A DNA stretch of 64,000 nucleotides from Chryseosolibacter histidinae (GCF_018598225.1 NZ_JAHESF010000001.1:310001-374000); one strand, 5' to 3'; positions 17,931 to 28,166 are shown, counted from the first letter of the stretch. Made by a program: numbers and translations. Notes: a model not told the origin generated them from the sequence alone.

Positions 17931-20129
17931 ATGCGCCTGGTGATCATTTCAAACAGGTTGCCCGTGATCGTTCATGGCGAAATGCCCAACGCCGGATTCG
18001 AAAGAAGCATCGGTGGACTGGTTACCGGTATTGATTCGTACGTGAAGATGATCGCAAGTGGAAAAACACGCTTCGATGACTATCTCTGGATAGGATGGCC
18101 GGGGACCGATGTTGATGAAAAAGATCAGAATCGTGTGCGCCGGCACCTGTTGGATGAGCACAAGCTTCTTCCTGTCTACCTGAGTGCCGAGATCATCCAG
18201 GAGTATTATTACGAATTCTGTAACCGCACGATCTGGCCTTTATTTCATTATTTCCCGGACCATGTCAGTCACAATTTCAGGTCATGGCAATATTATGAAG
18301 AGGCGAACGCCATGTTTTATGCCACGTTGCAGCAATGCCTCAGGCCCGATGATGTTGTCTGGATCCACGATTATCACCTGATGCTTTTACCGCAGATGAT
18401 CCGCCGTGGTTTTCCGGAAGTATCTGTCAGTTTTTTCCTGCACATCCCTTTTCCAACAACGGATATTTTCAGGCATCTGTCGAGAGCAGAACAGGTTGGC
18501 ATACTGGAAGGGTTGCTCGGTGCCGATGTCATCGGTTTCCATACCTATGGCTACGCGCACGAATTTTTACAATGCATTTTAAAAGTGCTGAAGCTCAAAA
18601 GCGATCAGCATGAAATTGTGCTGAACGACAGGAAAGTGAAGGTCGATATATTTCCCATGGGCATTGACTATGCGGGGATACGGCGGCTTTCCCTGTCGAA
18701 GCAGTGTGGAAGCATCAGGGAGAGCATCAGGCAGGATTTTTCCGGATACAAGCTGATCCTTTCCGTCGACCGCCTCGATTATACGAAAGGCATTTTGAAC
18801 CGACTGATCGCATTTGAGCAGTTGCTGGAGCAGTTTCCGGAATGGAGAGAAAAAGTTGTGCTGATGATGATCGTCGCTCCTTCACGACGGGAGATCGGGG
18901 CTTATCAGCAGATCAAGAGAAGCATTGACGAGTGGGTGGGCCGCATCAACGGATCATATGGCACCAATAAGTGGGTGCCGGTCATTTATCAATACAAGCA
19001 GTTCAACCTCACGGAGCTTTGCGCGCTCTATGCTGCGAGTGATGTTGCGCTGGTGACGCCTCTCAGGGATGGCATGAACCTGATCGCGAAAGAATTCATT
19101 GCATCGCATACCGATAAAAAGGGTGTGCTGATCCTGAGCGAAATGGCGGGTGCCATCAACGAGCTGGTTGATGCTGTCGCCGTCAACCCTTACAGCACAG
19201 AAGAGATGGTCGCTGCATTGGTCCGGGCCCTGACCATGAGCTGCGAAGAGCAGGCATTTCGCAATGAACGGATGCACCTGAGGCTCAAAAAATATTCCGT
19301 TGTGAAGTGGGCACACGAGATCATGGAGGCAACTATCAACAATAAGAACAACAAGCCCGTGCGATCCACCAGACTGCTGGGGCAGGAAGATGAGGCATGG
19401 ATGGTCTCACATTACAAACAAGCGCGGTCGCGGCTGTTCCTGTTCGATTATGATGGCACGCTCTCTCCGTTTGTCCAGCGCCCGGACGAAGCAAAGCCTA
19501 CCGGCGATCTGCTGGCGCTCTTGCAGAAGATCGCGGGACAACAAGGCAATAAAGTGGTGATTGTCAGTGGACGCGATCGGAGAACGCTGTCAGACTGGTT
19601 TACAGGATGCAACATATCCTTCAGCGCCGACTTCGGAGCCTGGATCAATGGCAATGGAAGCTGGGAGATGCTGCACCGGTTTGACCGCGATTGGAAAAGG
19701 AGCATCAAACCCATTCTTGACAGGTATGTCTGTAAGCTGCCGTTGTCTTTTGTGGAAGAAAAGGAATGTGCCATCGTATGGGACCACCGCATGGCTGACC
19801 CTGAGCTGAGCAGGTTGCGCATCAACGAGCTTGCAGGCGAGCTCCGGCTTGACTCGGAATTTTATTCACACCTGGATGTGCTGAGAGGTGAGAATTCCTT
19901 CATCGTACGCAATGCGGGCAGCGATAAGGGTAATGCGGTGGCCTACTGGCTGGAGAAAGAAAAATATGATTTTATCCTGGCCATCGGTGATGACGATGCC
20001 GATGAAGAGCTCTTTAAAGCACTGCCGGCAGAGGCTTATACACTGAGGGTAGGAGAAGGCAGCACCCGCGCCAAATACTATACGCCGGCGCAGCAGTATA
20101 TAAACCATCTCTTGCACAAATTCGCGTGA
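17931..20129 (+). CDS. Bifunctional trehalose-6-phosphate synthase/phosphatase (OtsA-OtsB fusion)
   Basis: 732 residues. The N-terminal part (about 1-470) is a GT20 synthase: [10 protein letters not shown] at the start, the GGLVTG loop, [20 protein letters not shown] and TPLRDGMNL. It forms trehalose 6-phosphate from UDP- or GDP-glucose and glucose 6-phosphate. The C-terminal part (about 495-732) is a HAD phosphatase with LFDYDGTL (nucleophile Asp), VIVSGRD and AIGDDDADE (Mg-binding). Both halves keep catalytic motifs, so one protein should make trehalose. It begins 63 bases after the condensation gene, on the same strand, and is followed closely by two more carbohydrate genes. Confidence 0.95.
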   Translation: MRLVIISNRLPVIVHGEMPNAGFERSIGGLVTGIDSYVKMIASGKTRFDDYLWIGWPGTDVDEKDQNRVRRHLLDEHKLLPVYLSAEIIQEYYYEFCNRTIWPLFHYFPDHVSHNFRSWQYYEEANAMFYATLQQCLRPDDVVWIHDYHLMLLPQMIRRGFPEVSVSFFLHIPFPTTDIFRHLSRAEQVGILEGLLGADVIGFHTYGYAHEFLQCILKVLKLKSDQHEIVLNDRKVKVDIFPMGIDYAGIRRLSLSKQCGSIRESIRQDFSGYKLILSVDRLDYTKGILNRLIAFEQLLEQFPEWREKVVLMMIVAPSRREIGAYQQIKRSIDEWVGRINGSYGTNKWVPVIYQYKQFNLTELCALYAASDVALVTPLRDGMNLIAKEFIASHTDKKGVLILSEMAGAINELVDAVAVNPYSTEEMVAALVRALTMSCEEQAFRNERMHLRLKKYSVVKWAHEIMEATINNKNNKPVRSTRLLGQEDEAWMVSHYKQARSRLFLFDYDGTLSPFVQRPDEAKPTGDLLALLQKIAGQQGNKVVIVSGRDRRTLSDWFTGCNISFSADFGAWINGNGSWEMLHRFDRDWKRSIKPILDRYVCKLPLSFVEEKECAIVWDHRMADPELSRLRINELAGELRLDSEFYSHLDVLRGENSFIVRNAGSDKGNAVAYWLEKEKYDFILAIGDDDADEELFKALPAEAYTLRVGEGSTRAKYYTPAQQYINHLLHKFA

Positions 20130-20133
20130 TACC

Positions 20134-21057
20134 ATGAAGATAATTCAGAGCTTCTGGACGATGCCGATGATCAGTGGTATGGAATCCATTACCAATAACC
20201 GTTTTTCCGGAGGCTGGCTCGACTGGAAATATCACCTGATGAGCTGGGCACTCAGTTGCCTGCAGCTACGAACATTTTATAATGAAGTAGAGCTTTTCAC
20301 TGACCTTGCCGGCAAAAGATTGCTGATAGACCGGTTGCAGCTGCCTTATACAAAAGTGCATGTTGTATTGGATGAGCTCAACAGGTACGATCCGGGTTTA
20401 TGGGCCCTTGGCAAGATCCGTACATTCAGCCTTCAAAGAACACCGTTCATCCATGTTGACGGAGATGTTTTTATCTGGCAAAAGTTCCCGGCAAGACTCA
20501 CAGAGGCAGCGCTGGTAGCACAGAACCTCGAGCATAACTTTTCCTTTTATAGCGCGGTGCTCCGTGAGCTGATCGCGGAAAGATGTTATGTGCCCCCGGT
20601 CATGCTGGATAACTATGAGAATGAGATTTTTATCAATGCCTACAATGCAGGCATCATTGGTGGCAACGACGTTTCTTTTTTTCGCGATTATACCACCCAG
20701 GCACTGCAGTTCGTCGATAACAACCTGACGAACCTGGGCAATATATCGCTGGGCATGTTTAACCCGATCTGCGAGCAGCACCTGTACTATTGTATGGCAA
20801 AACAGCGGAATATACCGGTGCAGTGTTACACGGACATAACGGACGAGAAGCTGCTGAATACAATGCTGAAGGGGATCGATCAGTTCATGTGGACGCCCCA
20901 CAGCACGCAATACATCCACCTGTTTGGCGAAGATGCCAAAAAGAATGAGCGCATCTGTGGGGTGCTGGCCGCCAAGTTGAATGGGAGCCACCCGCAGTAC
21001 TATCAAAAGGTGATGGAGATCGTGAGGGAAAACGAAGCTGCAAATATAAAGTTCTGA
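20134..21057 (+). CDS. DUF6734-like protein, putative glycosyltransferase fold
   Basis: 307 residues, beginning KIIQSFW and containing a GGWLDWKYHLMSWALSCLQLR stretch and HVDGDVFIW, a DxD-like motif compatible with a nucleotide-sugar-binding glycosyltransferase. I recognise it as DUF6734-like from the conserved start and overall layout, but the family's function is not established. A paralogue lies at 55541-56428 and shares most motifs. It starts 4 bases after the trehalose gene and ends 7 bases before the GT3 gene, so the three form a tight operon. Confidence 0.72.
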   Translation: MKIIQSFWTMPMISGMESITNNRFSGGWLDWKYHLMSWALSCLQLRTFYNEVELFTDLAGKRLLIDRLQLPYTKVHVVLDELNRYDPGLWALGKIRTFSLQRTPFIHVDGDVFIWQKFPARLTEAALVAQNLEHNFSFYSAVLRELIAERCYVPPVMLDNYENEIFINAYNAGIIGGNDVSFFRDYTTQALQFVDNNLTNLGNISLGMFNPICEQHLYYCMAKQRNIPVQCYTDITDEKLLNTMLKGIDQFMWTPHSTQYIHLFGEDAKKNERICGVLAAKLNGSHPQYYQKVMEIVRENEAANIKF

Positions 21058-21064
21058 TAGGCGT

Positions 21065-22693
21065 ATGGGGCCGTACGAATTGATGTTTGAGATCTCGGCC
21101 GAGGTGTGTTTCCAGATGGGTGGAATACACACGGTGATCCTTTCCAAGATCCAGCACATGCAGCGCCTGTGGGGAGACCGTTACGCGCTCATAGGACCTT
21201 ACATATCGTCCTTCAACTATACGGGTGTATTCGAAGCAGTTCCCGATCATCAGATCCCCAGCCCTCATGTGCAGCAGGGCGTGGTGGCGTTGCGTGAAAT
21301 GGGTGTAAACATCCACGCGGGTATATGGCAGGTGCCCGGTAACCCGTTTGTTATATTGATCGATCCTGTTCCGGTACCTCCCGGTTTTGACAGCTACAGG
21401 TCTGAATTTCTTCATAAGCATCGTATCGAGGCACCCGCAAAAGGCGACCTCATCAACTTATACATCCGGTTCGGTTATTACCTGGAGGCATTTTTCCGGG
21501 AATTGTGTGTGGGCATGCAACGCGACCACTGCAAGGTGATGGCTCATTTCCATGAGTATATGACCACGGTGGCGCTACCCGCGATCCGGCAGTTACCCGT
21601 ACACACGGTTTTTACAACACACGCTACGGTGCTGGGTCGGTTTCTCGCATCGCGTGACAGGTGGTACGGCAAACACACGCCGGAAGATGACTGGCATGAC
21701 AAAGTGCGTCTCATGTCGCGATACCATCGGTTCTGCCTGATGCTCGAGCGCCTTGCCGCCCGTCATTGTCATGTGCTTACATCGGTGAGCGCGGTTACGG
21801 CTGCGGAATGTTCCAGGTTTCTGGGAAGGGCCCCTGAAGTGATCACTCCCAACGGGCTGAACCTTGGGAACATTCAAGGCACTAATGGTGTACACAGCCG
21901 GGAAGCGATCAGGAGTGTAGTGTCAAAACATTTCGCCGGAGACCCGGCGGTGAACGGAAGTACATATTATTTCTTCACTTCCGGCCGTTACGAGTACCGG
22001 AATAAAGGTTACGACGTTGTAGTGCGGGCATTGGCAAAGCTCAACCGGTGGTTTCGGGAATCTTCCACCACAGCCACGGTGGTAATGTTTTTTATCACCG
22101 ACCCACCTTATCCCAAATATTCGCATTGGGTTTATCGCATCAGGCAATGGGCATCCCGGGTGTTCTCTTTTCGGAAGAGCGCATCTCCGGGACTTTTTCT
22201 TTACGAGGTACCTGACCACGTCAGTAACAGCCACCTCGTCAGCGATCTCAAAAAATACAAGCTCAACAACCAGCCTTCAGACCGCGTTAAGGTATTGTAT
22301 CATCCACAGTTTGTAACCGCGCAGGGGCCGGGCCTTCGGATGACGTACCTGGATTTTGTCAAAGGTTGTGATCTCGGGATCTTTCCAAGTCATTATGAAC
22401 CGTGGGGCCTTACACCCGCGGAATGCATCAGTGCCTGCGTGCCAACGGTTACCACCAGCATGACCGGGTTCGCTCGTTATATCTCCACCCATACCCATGC
22501 CGTTAAAGATTCCGGCATCTTTATCCTTGACCGGCACCAGGGCGACCCGACAGACGCGCTTTTCGACGTGATGAAGGATTTTGTGACCGATCGTAAAAAT
22601 TACAGGCCGACGTTGCAGGAATGTTCCCGGCTATTGGATTGGTCTAACATGATCACCTATTACGACGCTGCCTACAAAAAGGCAATGTCATAA
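21065..22693 (+). CDS. GT3-type glycogen synthase homologue
   Basis: 542 residues. The N-terminus FEISAEVCFQMGGIHTVI and the C-terminal FPSHYEPWGLTPAECISA with a following VTTSMTGF are hallmarks of the GT3 (animal/fungal-like) glycogen synthase family rather than bacterial GT5 GlgA. A FTTHATVLGR block is also present. It would transfer glucose from UDP-glucose to an alpha-glucan. It lies in an operon with the trehalose gene and a DUF6734-like gene, which suggests that trehalose, glucan or a related oligosaccharide is the acceptor or product. It is shorter than eukaryotic members, as expected for bacterial ones. Confidence 0.85.
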   Translation: MGPYELMFEISAEVCFQMGGIHTVILSKIQHMQRLWGDRYALIGPYISSFNYTGVFEAVPDHQIPSPHVQQGVVALREMGVNIHAGIWQVPGNPFVILIDPVPVPPGFDSYRSEFLHKHRIEAPAKGDLINLYIRFGYYLEAFFRELCVGMQRDHCKVMAHFHEYMTTVALPAIRQLPVHTVFTTHATVLGRFLASRDRWYGKHTPEDDWHDKVRLMSRYHRFCLMLERLAARHCHVLTSVSAVTAAECSRFLGRAPEVITPNGLNLGNIQGTNGVHSREAIRSVVSKHFAGDPAVNGSTYYFFTSGRYEYRNKGYDVVVRALAKLNRWFRESSTTATVVMFFITDPPYPKYSHWVYRIRQWASRVFSFRKSASPGLFLYEVPDHVSNSHLVSDLKKYKLNNQPSDRVKVLYHPQFVTAQGPGLRMTYLDFVKGCDLGIFPSHYEPWGLTPAECISACVPTVTTSMTGFARYISTHTHAVKDSGIFILDRHQGDPTDALFDVMKDFVTDRKNYRPTLQECSRLLDWSNMITYYDAAYKKAMS

Positions 22694-22730
22694 GAACCGG
22701 TTGCGTCAATTTCGCTTGAGGTTCTTGACA
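22686..22730. terminator. Bidirectional hairpin between convergent genes
   Basis: TGTCA-TA-AGAACC at 22686-22698 pairs with GGTTCTTGACA at 22720-22730, an 11-bp stem with a two-base bulge and a 21-base loop. It spans both stop codons (TAA at 22691 on + and TGA at 22708-22706 on -). No clear U tract is seen on either side, so it is a candidate only. Confidence 0.4.
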
Positions 22731-25150
22731 GGCGCCTGAAGCGATACACGAATGGATTGGTAGCTGATGGTGACTACTGCAATGAGCAGCGCTGCAAGCC
22801 CCGAGACCAGGAAGATGTCCCAGCCGATCCCTGTTCTGTAAGCGAAATCCTCCAGCCATCGGTCCATCATGTACCAGGCAAGGGGTGATGCGATCAACGC
22901 GGCGATCACCACCAGCTTGACAAAATCAAATGTCAGTAGCCTGAAGATGCTGTTCAGCGAGGCGCCCAATACCATTCGTATGCTGATCTCTTTGCTGCGT
23001 TGCTCCGCCATGAAGGCTGAAAGCGCGAACAGCCCCAGGCAGGCGATGATGATGGCGAGGATGGCGAAGCTGCTGAAGATCCTCCCCACGCTTTGAACAT
23101 CATCATACATTCTGGCAAAGCTCTCATCCAGGAACGTGTAACGCATGGGTTGATTCGGAGAGAATTTTTTCCAGGTTGCCGTTACCTTATTCACAAGCCC
23201 GGCCATATCGTCTGCGCTTGCCTTGACCGACAGGGTGGAAGGGCTGCTGCCGAGAACAAGGCAGAGACCACCGATATTTTCTTTCAGGGTCTCGAAATGG
23301 AAGTCCTCCACCACGCCGATCACCTGCCAGCTGCCGCCTGAATTCCGAATGAACTTGCCCAGCGGCTCCTTCAGGTTGAGCTGGCGTGCTAAAGACTGGT
23401 TGATGATCATGGCCTGCGAGTCAGACGCCATTTCTTGCTGGAAATCCCGTCCCTGCACAAGGTTCATACCCATGGTCTTTATATAGTCATGGTCCACGCG
23501 CCATATCTGCCCGTTAACAGACTCTGCCTCTGCACCGCCTTCATTCCAGAAGGCGTTTCTGTTTCGCTCCGTTCCTTTCACAGGCAGGTATCCACTGATG
23601 GTTGCCGATTGTATGCCCGGCAGGTCTAAAAGTTCATTTTTAAAAGTATTGATCTGCTCGCCGAGGATGTTCGTACTTCTGATCAGCAGCACCTGGTTCT
23701 TATCAAATCCCAGTCGTTTGTTGTTGATGAACGCCATCTGACGATAAATGATCAGGGTGCTGATAATGAGCACAACGGATATCGTGAACTGGAAAACTAC
23801 CAGCAGGCTGCGGATGCCGGCGCTCCGGCTGCCCAGGCTGAGGTTGCCCTTTAAAATATTGACCGGTTTGAAGGAAGAGAGGTAGAAGGAGGGATAGAGT
23901 CCCGCCAGGGTTCCGATGGCCACGATCGCCAGGATCAGCACAGGCAGCAGCCACCACGCTATGGGTATGCTCATCGGCTTTCCTACCAGCATGTTGAAAT
24001 AAGGCAGCAGCAGCCACACCAGCACCATCGCGATAACAAATGAAAAGAAACTGAAGAGTATCGACTCCATAAGGAACTGCTTGACGAGGTGAATGCGAAA
24101 GGATCCGACCACTTTACGCAGCCCCACTTCTTTGGCACGATTGGCCGACCTGGCCGTGGTAAGGTTGATGAAGTTAATACAGGCCAACGTGAGAATGAAT
24201 ACGGCGATGGTTCCGAATAACCACAGATACCGCACATCGCCGTGCGAGAGATTATCCCGGATCTCGGCATCCAGGTATATGTCCGTCACAGGCTGCAATT
24301 TGAAACTGATATATTTGGAGGCCTCGATCGCTTCCGTCTCACCCGACTCGATCATGGTAGGCATAAAGTACTTCGTCATCAGTGTGGGTAATTTTTGCTC
24401 CAGTTGCGCGGCATCACTTCCGTCACGCAGCAGTACATAGGTCTGGTAATTGTAGTTACGCCACAAGGTTTGCTCGCCAGGCCAGAATTCCTGACCGGTC
24501 ATCGAGATCAGGAAGTCGAACTGAAGGTGCGATGTGACCGGAAGATCCTCAATGACGCCGGTAACTTTATAAGACCTGGCCTTGTCGTTGTTCAGGATGA
24601 ATATCTTGCCCAGCGGGTCGCCTTCAGGAAAATATTTGTCTGCTTTGCGTTTGGTGATAACGATCGAGTTCGCTTCATCCAGCGCGCGCTCAGGGCTACC
24701 GTGGATAAACGACAGCGTGAAGATGTTCAACAGCGTTTTGTCTGCGAAGATGAAACCTTCTTCATGGGTGTTCTCCGATTGATCCGCCCGCCGGATCTCG
24801 TTGTTCCCCGCTCCGAAAAGTGCCTGCGAATTGATGCGCGCAGTCTGCTCGATCTCGGGATAGTCATCTTTCAGTGCTCCGGCCAGGGGAGCGGGAAAGT
24901 AGACCCGCTTGTTGACTTCACCACCTTTATTGTAAACCTCCACAACCCGGTAGGTTCGTTCATGAAGCGGATAACAAAGATCGTAGCTGAGCTCGTTGTG
25001 AATGTACAGTGCGATCATGAGAAAGGCGGCAAGTCCGATCGCCAGCCCGCCAACATTGATCGACGCGTACAGCTTTTGCTTGTACATGTTTCTCCAGGCT
25101 GCCTTGAGATAATTGAAAAGCATAGAACGATGATTTATAGATGATATCAA
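22706..25150 (-). CDS. FtsX/MacB-type ABC transporter permease
   Basis: 814 residues with the Bacteroidota two-repeat layout: an N-terminal helix (LAIGLAAFLMIALYIHNELSYD), a MacB-like periplasmic domain, an FtsX core with helices near 285-420 and the family signature KEVGLRKVVG, a second periplasmic domain, and a last FtsX core with KEISIRMVLGAS. No ATPase gene is adjacent. The family acts as transenvelope mechanotransmitters or exporters of lipids, peptides or drugs. Its stop lies 12 bases from that of the convergent GT3 gene. Substrate unknown. Confidence 0.9.
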   Translation of the reverse strand: MISSINHRSMLFNYLKAAWRNMYKQKLYASINVGGLAIGLAAFLMIALYIHNELSYDLCYPLHERTYRVVEVYNKGGEVNKRVYFPAPLAGALKDDYPEIEQTARINSQALFGAGNNEIRRADQSENTHEEGFIFADKTLLNIFTLSFIHGSPERALDEANSIVITKRKADKYFPEGDPLGKIFILNNDKARSYKVTGVIEDLPVTSHLQFDFLISMTGQEFWPGEQTLWRNYNYQTYVLLRDGSDAAQLEQKLPTLMTKYFMPTMIESGETEAIEASKYISFKLQPVTDIYLDAEIRDNLSHGDVRYLWLFGTIAVFILTLACINFINLTTARSANRAKEVGLRKVVGSFRIHLVKQFLMESILFSFFSFVIAMVLVWLLLPYFNMLVGKPMSIPIAWWLLPVLILAIVAIGTLAGLYPSFYLSSFKPVNILKGNLSLGSRSAGIRSLLVVFQFTISVVLIISTLIIYRQMAFINNKRLGFDKNQVLLIRSTNILGEQINTFKNELLDLPGIQSATISGYLPVKGTERNRNAFWNEGGAEAESVNGQIWRVDHDYIKTMGMNLVQGRDFQQEMASDSQAMIINQSLARQLNLKEPLGKFIRNSGGSWQVIGVVEDFHFETLKENIGGLCLVLGSSPSTLSVKASADDMAGLVNKVTATWKKFSPNQPMRYTFLDESFARMYDDVQSVGRIFSSFAILAIIIACLGLFALSAFMAEQRSKEISIRMVLGASLNSIFRLLTFDFVKLVVIAALIASPLAWYMMDRWLEDFAYRTGIGWDIFLVSGLAALLIAVVTISYQSIRVSLQAPVKNLKRN

Positions 25151-25284
25151 GATAACGAATACAACGATACCTGCATAGTACTTTCTGATTACCGGCGTAA
25201 TATTTACAGGTTACAAATATCTGCGGGAATTTCAATAGCCGGTTTAAGAAGGTATGTCGCTGCTTCTTGGCACAACGCCACGCG

Positions 25285-25307
25285 TATGAGTTTCATATTT
25301 ACTCATA
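25285..25307. promoter_or_regulatory. Palindrome in the divergent promoter region (TATGAGT-N9-ACTCATA)
   Basis: A perfect 7-base inverted repeat separated by 9 bases lies between two divergent FtsX permease genes. Its size and position fit a dimeric repressor operator. No regulator gene is present in the neighbourhood, so the binder is unknown. Confidence 0.45.
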
Positions 25308-25310
25308 TTG

Positions 25311-25340
25311 TGTATGTATTATATCATAATTATACATACA
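25311..25340. promoter_or_regulatory. AT-rich palindrome just upstream of the plus-strand permease
   Basis: TGTATGTAT (25311-25319) and ATACATACA (25332-25340) form a perfect 9-base inverted repeat with a 12-base AT-rich centre. It lies 3 bases after the first palindrome and ends 12 bases before the ATG at 25353. PadR-type repressors bind ATGT/ACAT-type dyads, and PadR genes often accompany permease-prefix proteins, so such an operator is plausible. If the real start is the ATG at 25395, this is a more typical promoter distance. Confidence 0.5.
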
Positions 25341-25352
25341 TTTACGTACTTA

Positions 25353-28070
25353 ATGGCCGGAATGAACGGATCTCTTCATGGCCCGGCAAAAAACATGAGC
25401 GCGCGGCAACCAGCATCTAATTCCGGTAGGAACCATCAGCCACCCAGGTGGGCGCAACGATTTGTTGAATGGTATTGCAAGCCGCACCTCGCGGAAGACC
25501 TGGTGGGAGACCTCAATGAATATTTCGAGCGGAATGTCAGATCGATGGGCCCGCGCCGTGCCAAGCTCATTTACATCATCGATGCGTTCAAGTTCTTCAG
25601 GACCTACACGGTGCGGACCCCCAAATTTGTAAACGTCTTAATCAACTGGATCATGATCGGAAGCTACGTCAAAACATCGGTGCGCAATGTATCGCGTAAT
25701 AAGCTGTTCTCGACCATCAACATCGTAGGCCTTGCCATCGGGATGTCGGTCGGCCTGTTGCTGATCGCTTTTATGCACGACCTGCTCTCGTATGATAAAT
25801 TCAACGAGAAGGGAAGTCGCATCTACCGCATGACCTCGCATGCCAAGTTCAGGGACGGCTACCGTGAAAAGTTTGCGTCGACGTCTGTCAGGATCGGTAA
25901 GCTGATCCGGGAAAAAGTGCCGGGTGTGGAAGAGGTCGTCATCATGCGGAGCGAGTTCTCCGGAGACGCGCAGGTCAGCGACAATGTTGTTCCTTTGACG
26001 GGCTTTTATGCCGAGCCTTCGATGCTCCGGATCTTCACGTTGCCGATGTTGAAAGGCGATGCGGCCACGGCCCTGGAAGAACCATATTCCATCGTGCTCA
26101 CAGAGACCTCGGCAAAAAAATTGTTCGGCACCAGCGAAGCTTTCGGCAAGACCATTCATATGGATAGCCTTGATTACCAGGTTACCGGCATCCTCAAAGA
26201 CGTTCCATTCTTTTCACACATCCAGTTTGAATCGCTCGTTTCTTTCAGCACGATCGAAAGCCGGATGACGAAAGACCAGGACTTTCTGAAATGGTCAAGC
26301 GTTTGGCACAGGAACTATGTTTATTTGTTGCTCCCGGAGAGTTCAAGCGCCTCCGTCGTCCAGGCGCAGATCGATGCGATCTGTGCGGAAGAGAACAAAA
26401 CGGACGACAAAGCAACCATACACCTCACGCTTCTGCCACTGTACGACATCATGTTGGGAGAAGACCTGCAGCACACGCTTCGGCCCGTGATGCCGGGTAT
26501 TGTGCTGTGGATCATCAGCGGGCTCGCGTTGGTGGTGATCCTGTCCGCATGTTTCAATTACACCAACCTTTCCATTGCAAGGTCGATGCGGCGTTTCAAG
26601 GAAGTGGGATTACGGAAGGTGATCGGCGCGGGAAGGAGCCAGGTGCGCCATCAGTTCCTTGCCGAGGCGGTCGTCATATCGCTGGCCGCGCTTCTTATCT
26701 CCTTTGCAATGTTCCTGGTGCTCCGTCCGCAATTTATGAGCATCGCCCCCGAACTCCTGAAAATGGTAAAGCTTGAGATAACCGTGCCGATGGCGTTGGC
26801 GTTTATTGTTTTCTCCATGGCGGTGGGCATCGTGGCCGGGTTCTTGCCTGCGATCTTCTTCGCGAGAGTCAACATCATCCACGCCTTGAAAGATGTATCG
26901 ACCGTAAGAATGTTTAAAGGACTTAGCTTCAGGCGGGGGCTGGTGGTTGTTCAATATACGCTTACGCTGATCTTCATCACCAGCACCCTCATCGGTTACG
27001 TTCAGTATAAGGATATTCTCGCTTTCGATCTCGGTTTTAATACAGAGAACATTCTCAATATCAGTTTGCAGAAAAATGCGCCCAATGCTTTGATCGATAA
27101 GTTGAAGGCCATGCCCGAAGTGACCGGGGTCTCGCAGTCGCGACTCCTGACCAGCGTCGGCAACGCCTGGGGTGTGCAGATGAAATACAAAAACTTGCGT
27201 GATTCCTCGCTCGTGTTCACCAACATCATCGACGAGAACTATATACCGCTGCATGGTTATAAGCTGATCGCGGGCCAGAATTTTATCACCAGGCCGGTAA
27301 CGCGCGAGGCTACCAGCGAAGTGATCGTGAACGAAAGAACGCTGCGGCAATTTAACATCGCCCATCGCGATCCGGAAAAAGCGATTGGCGAGGAAGTCCT
27401 GCTGGATAATAAAAAGCTCACCATTGTGGGGGTGATCAAGGACTTTCATTATGGCAAGCTCGATGACAACATCAAACCGGTTGTGTTTACATACCTCACA
27501 CCCGATGCATTCCTCACCCGCGATAAGAGAGATGGCCTGGTGAACGTACGCATCAATACCAGCGACCCTGTCGAGACCATGGCAAGGATCCGGGAGGTGT
27601 GGAAAAGCGTTGACCCCGTTCATCCACTCGAGGCACAATTTTACGACGATTCGATCGAGGACGCTTACAGCGAGCTCTCCGCCATGATCAAGGTGATCGG
27701 ATTCCTTTCATTTATCGCTATCTCCATCGCTTCATTGGGCTTGCTTGGCATGGTGGTATTCACTACTGAAACCAGACTCAAGGAGATGAGCATACGCAAG
27801 GTAATGGGCGCAACCTCCGGCAGCCTGGTGTTATTGCTTAGCCGCGGATTCGTTGTTCTGCTTGCCGTTTCCGCGCTGATAGCCCTTCCCATCACTTACC
27901 TCTTCTTCGAACGTGTGGTGCTTACGCATTTCCCTTTCCACAATCCCATCGGTATTGTGGAGCTGTTCGGTGGGCTGCTGGCCGTTTTGACGATCGCCTT
28001 CATCATGATCGGATCGCAGACCCTGAAGACCGCCAGGAGCAACCCGGCTGAGACGCTGAAGTGCGAATAG
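25353..28070 (+). CDS. FtsX/MacB-type ABC transporter permease with N-terminal permease-prefix domain
   Basis: About 905 residues from the ATG at 25353; a further ATG at 25395 (MSARQPAS) is equally plausible, and the longer start at 25308 would run through the palindrome and is unlikely. Residues about 15-90 (PPRWAQRFVEWYCKPHLAEDLVGDLNEYFE) match the permease-prefix segment of Cytophagales transporters. The rest has two MacB-like periplasmic domains and two FtsX cores with KEVGLRKVIGAG and KEMSIRKVMGAT. It is divergent from the preceding permease and of the same family. Substrate unknown; no ATPase nearby. Confidence 0.88.
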   Translation: MAGMNGSLHGPAKNMSARQPASNSGRNHQPPRWAQRFVEWYCKPHLAEDLVGDLNEYFERNVRSMGPRRAKLIYIIDAFKFFRTYTVRTPKFVNVLINWIMIGSYVKTSVRNVSRNKLFSTINIVGLAIGMSVGLLLIAFMHDLLSYDKFNEKGSRIYRMTSHAKFRDGYREKFASTSVRIGKLIREKVPGVEEVVIMRSEFSGDAQVSDNVVPLTGFYAEPSMLRIFTLPMLKGDAATALEEPYSIVLTETSAKKLFGTSEAFGKTIHMDSLDYQVTGILKDVPFFSHIQFESLVSFSTIESRMTKDQDFLKWSSVWHRNYVYLLLPESSSASVVQAQIDAICAEENKTDDKATIHLTLLPLYDIMLGEDLQHTLRPVMPGIVLWIISGLALVVILSACFNYTNLSIARSMRRFKEVGLRKVIGAGRSQVRHQFLAEAVVISLAALLISFAMFLVLRPQFMSIAPELLKMVKLEITVPMALAFIVFSMAVGIVAGFLPAIFFARVNIIHALKDVSTVRMFKGLSFRRGLVVVQYTLTLIFITSTLIGYVQYKDILAFDLGFNTENILNISLQKNAPNALIDKLKAMPEVTGVSQSRLLTSVGNAWGVQMKYKNLRDSSLVFTNIIDENYIPLHGYKLIAGQNFITRPVTREATSEVIVNERTLRQFNIAHRDPEKAIGEEVLLDNKKLTIVGVIKDFHYGKLDDNIKPVVFTYLTPDAFLTRDKRDGLVNVRINTSDPVETMARIREVWKSVDPVHPLEAQFYDDSIEDAYSELSAMIKVIGFLSFIAISIASLGLLGMVVFTTETRLKEMSIRKVMGATSGSLVLLLSRGFVVLLAVSALIALPITYLFFERVVLTHFPFHNPIGIVELFGGLLAVLTIAFIMIGSQTLKTARSNPAETLKCE

Positions 28071-28075
28071 GCAAA

Positions 28076-28097
28076 AGCCCGATTTGTGGATTGGGCT
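28076..28097 (+). terminator. Hairpin after permease gene
   Basis: AGCCCGAT at 28076-28083 pairs with ATTGGGCT at 28090-28097 (8-bp stem with one G-U pair, 6-base loop), beginning 6 bases after the stop codon. No U tract follows, so factor-independent termination is uncertain. Confidence 0.4.
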
Positions 28098-28141
28098 AAC
28101 AATTCCTACATTTGAGTATATTGGTGAAAGCGAGAAGGAAA

Positions 28142-28166
28142 TCGGAATGCCAAAATGAACTTTCGA
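28142..28166 (+). repeat. Dispersed palindrome-like repeat, copy 1
   Basis: A 25-base element with TCGGAATGCC, then CAAAATGAAC and TTTCGA. It aligns over its whole length with copies at 33330, 43896 and 59749. It is 170 bases upstream of the sulfotransferase start and the least symmetric copy along with that at 33330. Confidence 0.5.

Noticed and set aside
24395-25144. Antisense open frame of 249 codons in the permease gene
   Set aside because: Shadow of the opposite-strand permease; no independent signal.
26610-27638. Long antisense open frame of 342 codons within the permease gene
   Set aside because: It lies opposite a well-supported FtsX permease, has low-complexity composition and no recognisable motif.
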